DNA of 5,724 nt from an uncultured bacterium (lineage in GTDB: Bacteria > Bacillota > Clostridia > Lachnospirales > Lachnospiraceae). The position numbers and the translations under genes are program-made. Positions 5,147 through 5,724 of the stretch are shown piece by piece. How positions within the stretch are numbered: position 1 is the first letter of the stretch; each line of letters starts with the position of its first letter. The notes under the pieces are model-generated. The model ran no database searches, was not told the origin of the DNA, and was given only the letters and a program-made list of their open reading frames with translations. The stretch covers positions 1 to 5,724 of the forward strand of contig CAMTZV010000119.1 in the NCBI GenBank assembly GCA_947086625.1. The letters are read 5' to 3'.

Positions 5147-5581
5147 CTAAAAAAGATCAACTCTTCCCGCAACCTTCTCGTTGATCACATAATATGCTGC
5201 ATTGTCCTCCGGCTTTAAGTAAACCTTCAGCGTCTTAATGGAGGATGCCCTGTGGCCCTGTCCGACATATTCCTCTCTGATCTTGTCTACGGCTGCCTGT
5301 ACGGATGATTCGCTTGCTCCATATTGTACATAAATCTCAGGAATGCCTGCCTCTTTCTTTGCGGCTTCCTTCGCTTTTGTCGTCTTGTTCTTGCTGCCGG
5401 GCTTGCGTCCGGGTCTCTTCTTCTCGGGTTTGGCTTCTCCAGCGGGCGCCTCTTCGGTCTTCACTTCCTCAGCTTTTGCCAGCGCTGCCTCAACCATGGT
5501 CTTTCCTGCCTCTACGGCTTCCTCGGCCTTTTTCGCTACTGCGGTTGTTACTGCCTCTACAGTGTCCTTTGCGTTTGCCAT
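5147..5581 (-). CDS. Small Ala/Lys/Glu-rich DUF6465-like protein with AT-hook-like motif
   Basis: This 144-residue protein has no established function that I can name. Residues 1-50 form an Ala/Glu/Lys-rich, probably helical segment without a signal peptide or membrane span. Residues 54-66 (KKRPGRKPGSKNK) resemble an AT-hook, a short basic motif that binds the minor groove of AT-rich DNA, followed by a lysine-rich stretch. From about 80 a compact domain begins (PEIYVQYGASESSV, GHRASSIKTLKVYLKPED, AAYYVINEKVAGRVDLF), which I recall as the conserved part of family DUF6465 from Lachnospiraceae. AGGAGG at 5590-5595 lies 8 bases upstream of the ATG and fixes the start. It follows the HPr-like gene by 32 bases and is probably in its operon. 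The stop codon is TAG. A DNA-binding or nucleoid role is inference from composition only. Confidence 0.8.
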   Translation of the reverse strand: MANAKDTVEAVTTAVAKKAEEAVEAGKTMVEAALAKAEEVKTEEAPAGEAKPEKKRPGRKPGSKNKTTKAKEAAKKEAGIPEIYVQYGASESSVQAAVDKIREEYVGQGHRASSIKTLKVYLKPEDNAAYYVINEKVAGRVDLF

Positions 5582-5589
5582 CTCTCAGT

Positions 5590-5595
5590 CCTCCT
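5590..5595 (-). promoter_or_regulatory. Strong ribosome binding site of the DUF6465-like gene
   Basis: The minus strand reads AGGAGG, 8 bases before the ATG at 5581. It is a near-perfect Shine-Dalgarno, suggesting high expression of this small protein. Confidence 0.8.
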
Positions 5596-5613
5596 ATGAT
5601 CTGATTTTTACTT

Positions 5614-5724
5614 TTAGCTGCAAACTAAAAACTTTTCCATTGCTACGAGTGCTTCCTCTTCATCGGTTCCGTCAGCTACAATATTTACAGTCATTCCCGA
5701 TGTCGGATTAAATGCCATAATTCC
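5614..5724 (-). CDS. HPr-family phosphocarrier protein, C-terminal part (cut by window edge)
   Basis: Only the last 36 residues and the TAA stop are visible. They read GIMAFNPTSGMTVNIVADG, then TDEEEALVAMEKFLVCS. This matches the end of HPr proteins: the SIMG(I/V)M segment after the regulatory serine, the ADGxDEEEAL turn and the final helix ending near the C-terminus. HPr carries phosphate from enzyme I to sugar permeases of the PTS, and in Firmicutes it is also a regulator. The active-site His and regulatory Ser would lie outside the window, so a true HPr cannot be told from an HPr-like domain lacking them. The DUF6465-like gene follows 32 bases later, probably in one transcript. Confidence 0.78.
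   Translation of the reverse strand, partial: GIMAFNPTSGMTVNIVADGTDEEEALVAMEKFLVCS

Noticed and set aside
5305..5711. Plus-strand open frames opposite the DUF6465-like and HPr-like genes
   Set aside because: They are Leu/Ser/Phe-rich complements of Lys/Glu/Ala-rich coding sequence. The minus strand has good ribosome binding sites and recognisable proteins.

Overview
The window looks like chromosomal DNA of a Firmicute, most likely a clostridial anaerobe of the Lachnospiraceae type with GC-rich coding sequence and AT-rich intergenic gaps. This rests on the DnaD/DnaI-type primosome genes (a Firmicutes replication-initiation system), a long divergent ribose-phosphate pyrophosphokinase of the kind I recall from Lachnospiraceae, a small protein resembling family DUF6465, and strong AGGAGG-type ribosome binding sites. 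The genus cannot be read from the sequence.

Layout: (1) 1-1480, promoter and complete murC (peptidoglycan precursor ligase), plus strand. (2) 1481-1768, a 288-base gene-free segment. It carries three perfect DnaA boxes (TTATCCACA) and three near-matches in two clusters, a hairpin with a U-tract that probably terminates murC and is partly built from DnaA boxes, a dyad of two CCTTGATTTT copies, and an extended -10 promoter. (3) 1769-about 5057, a probable plus-strand operon: a DnaD-domain primosome protein, a DnaC/DnaI-like AAA+ helicase loader whose start overlaps the preceding stop by 14 bases, and prs (PRPP synthase). (4) 5097-5126, a strong bidirectional terminator. (5) 5147-5724, minus strand: the C-terminal end of an HPr-like phosphocarrier (cut by the window edge), followed by a small Ala/Lys/Glu-rich protein with an AT-hook-like motif.

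How it fits together: the dnaD-like gene and the helicase-loader gene encode successive steps of replicative helicase loading, and prs supplies PRPP for nucleotide synthesis. The DnaA boxes upstream suggest that the initiator DnaA may bind here, either regulating the operon or acting as a titration site.

The most striking anomaly is an in-frame TAG at 4917-4919 that ends prs 45 codons early. The reading frame continues intact after it, with a recognisable family C-terminus, to another TAG at 5055-5057. This could be a true nonsense mutation, a sequencing error, stop-codon readthrough, or a stop-and-restart arrangement, because the stop forms part of a good Shine-Dalgarno sequence before an in-frame ATG.
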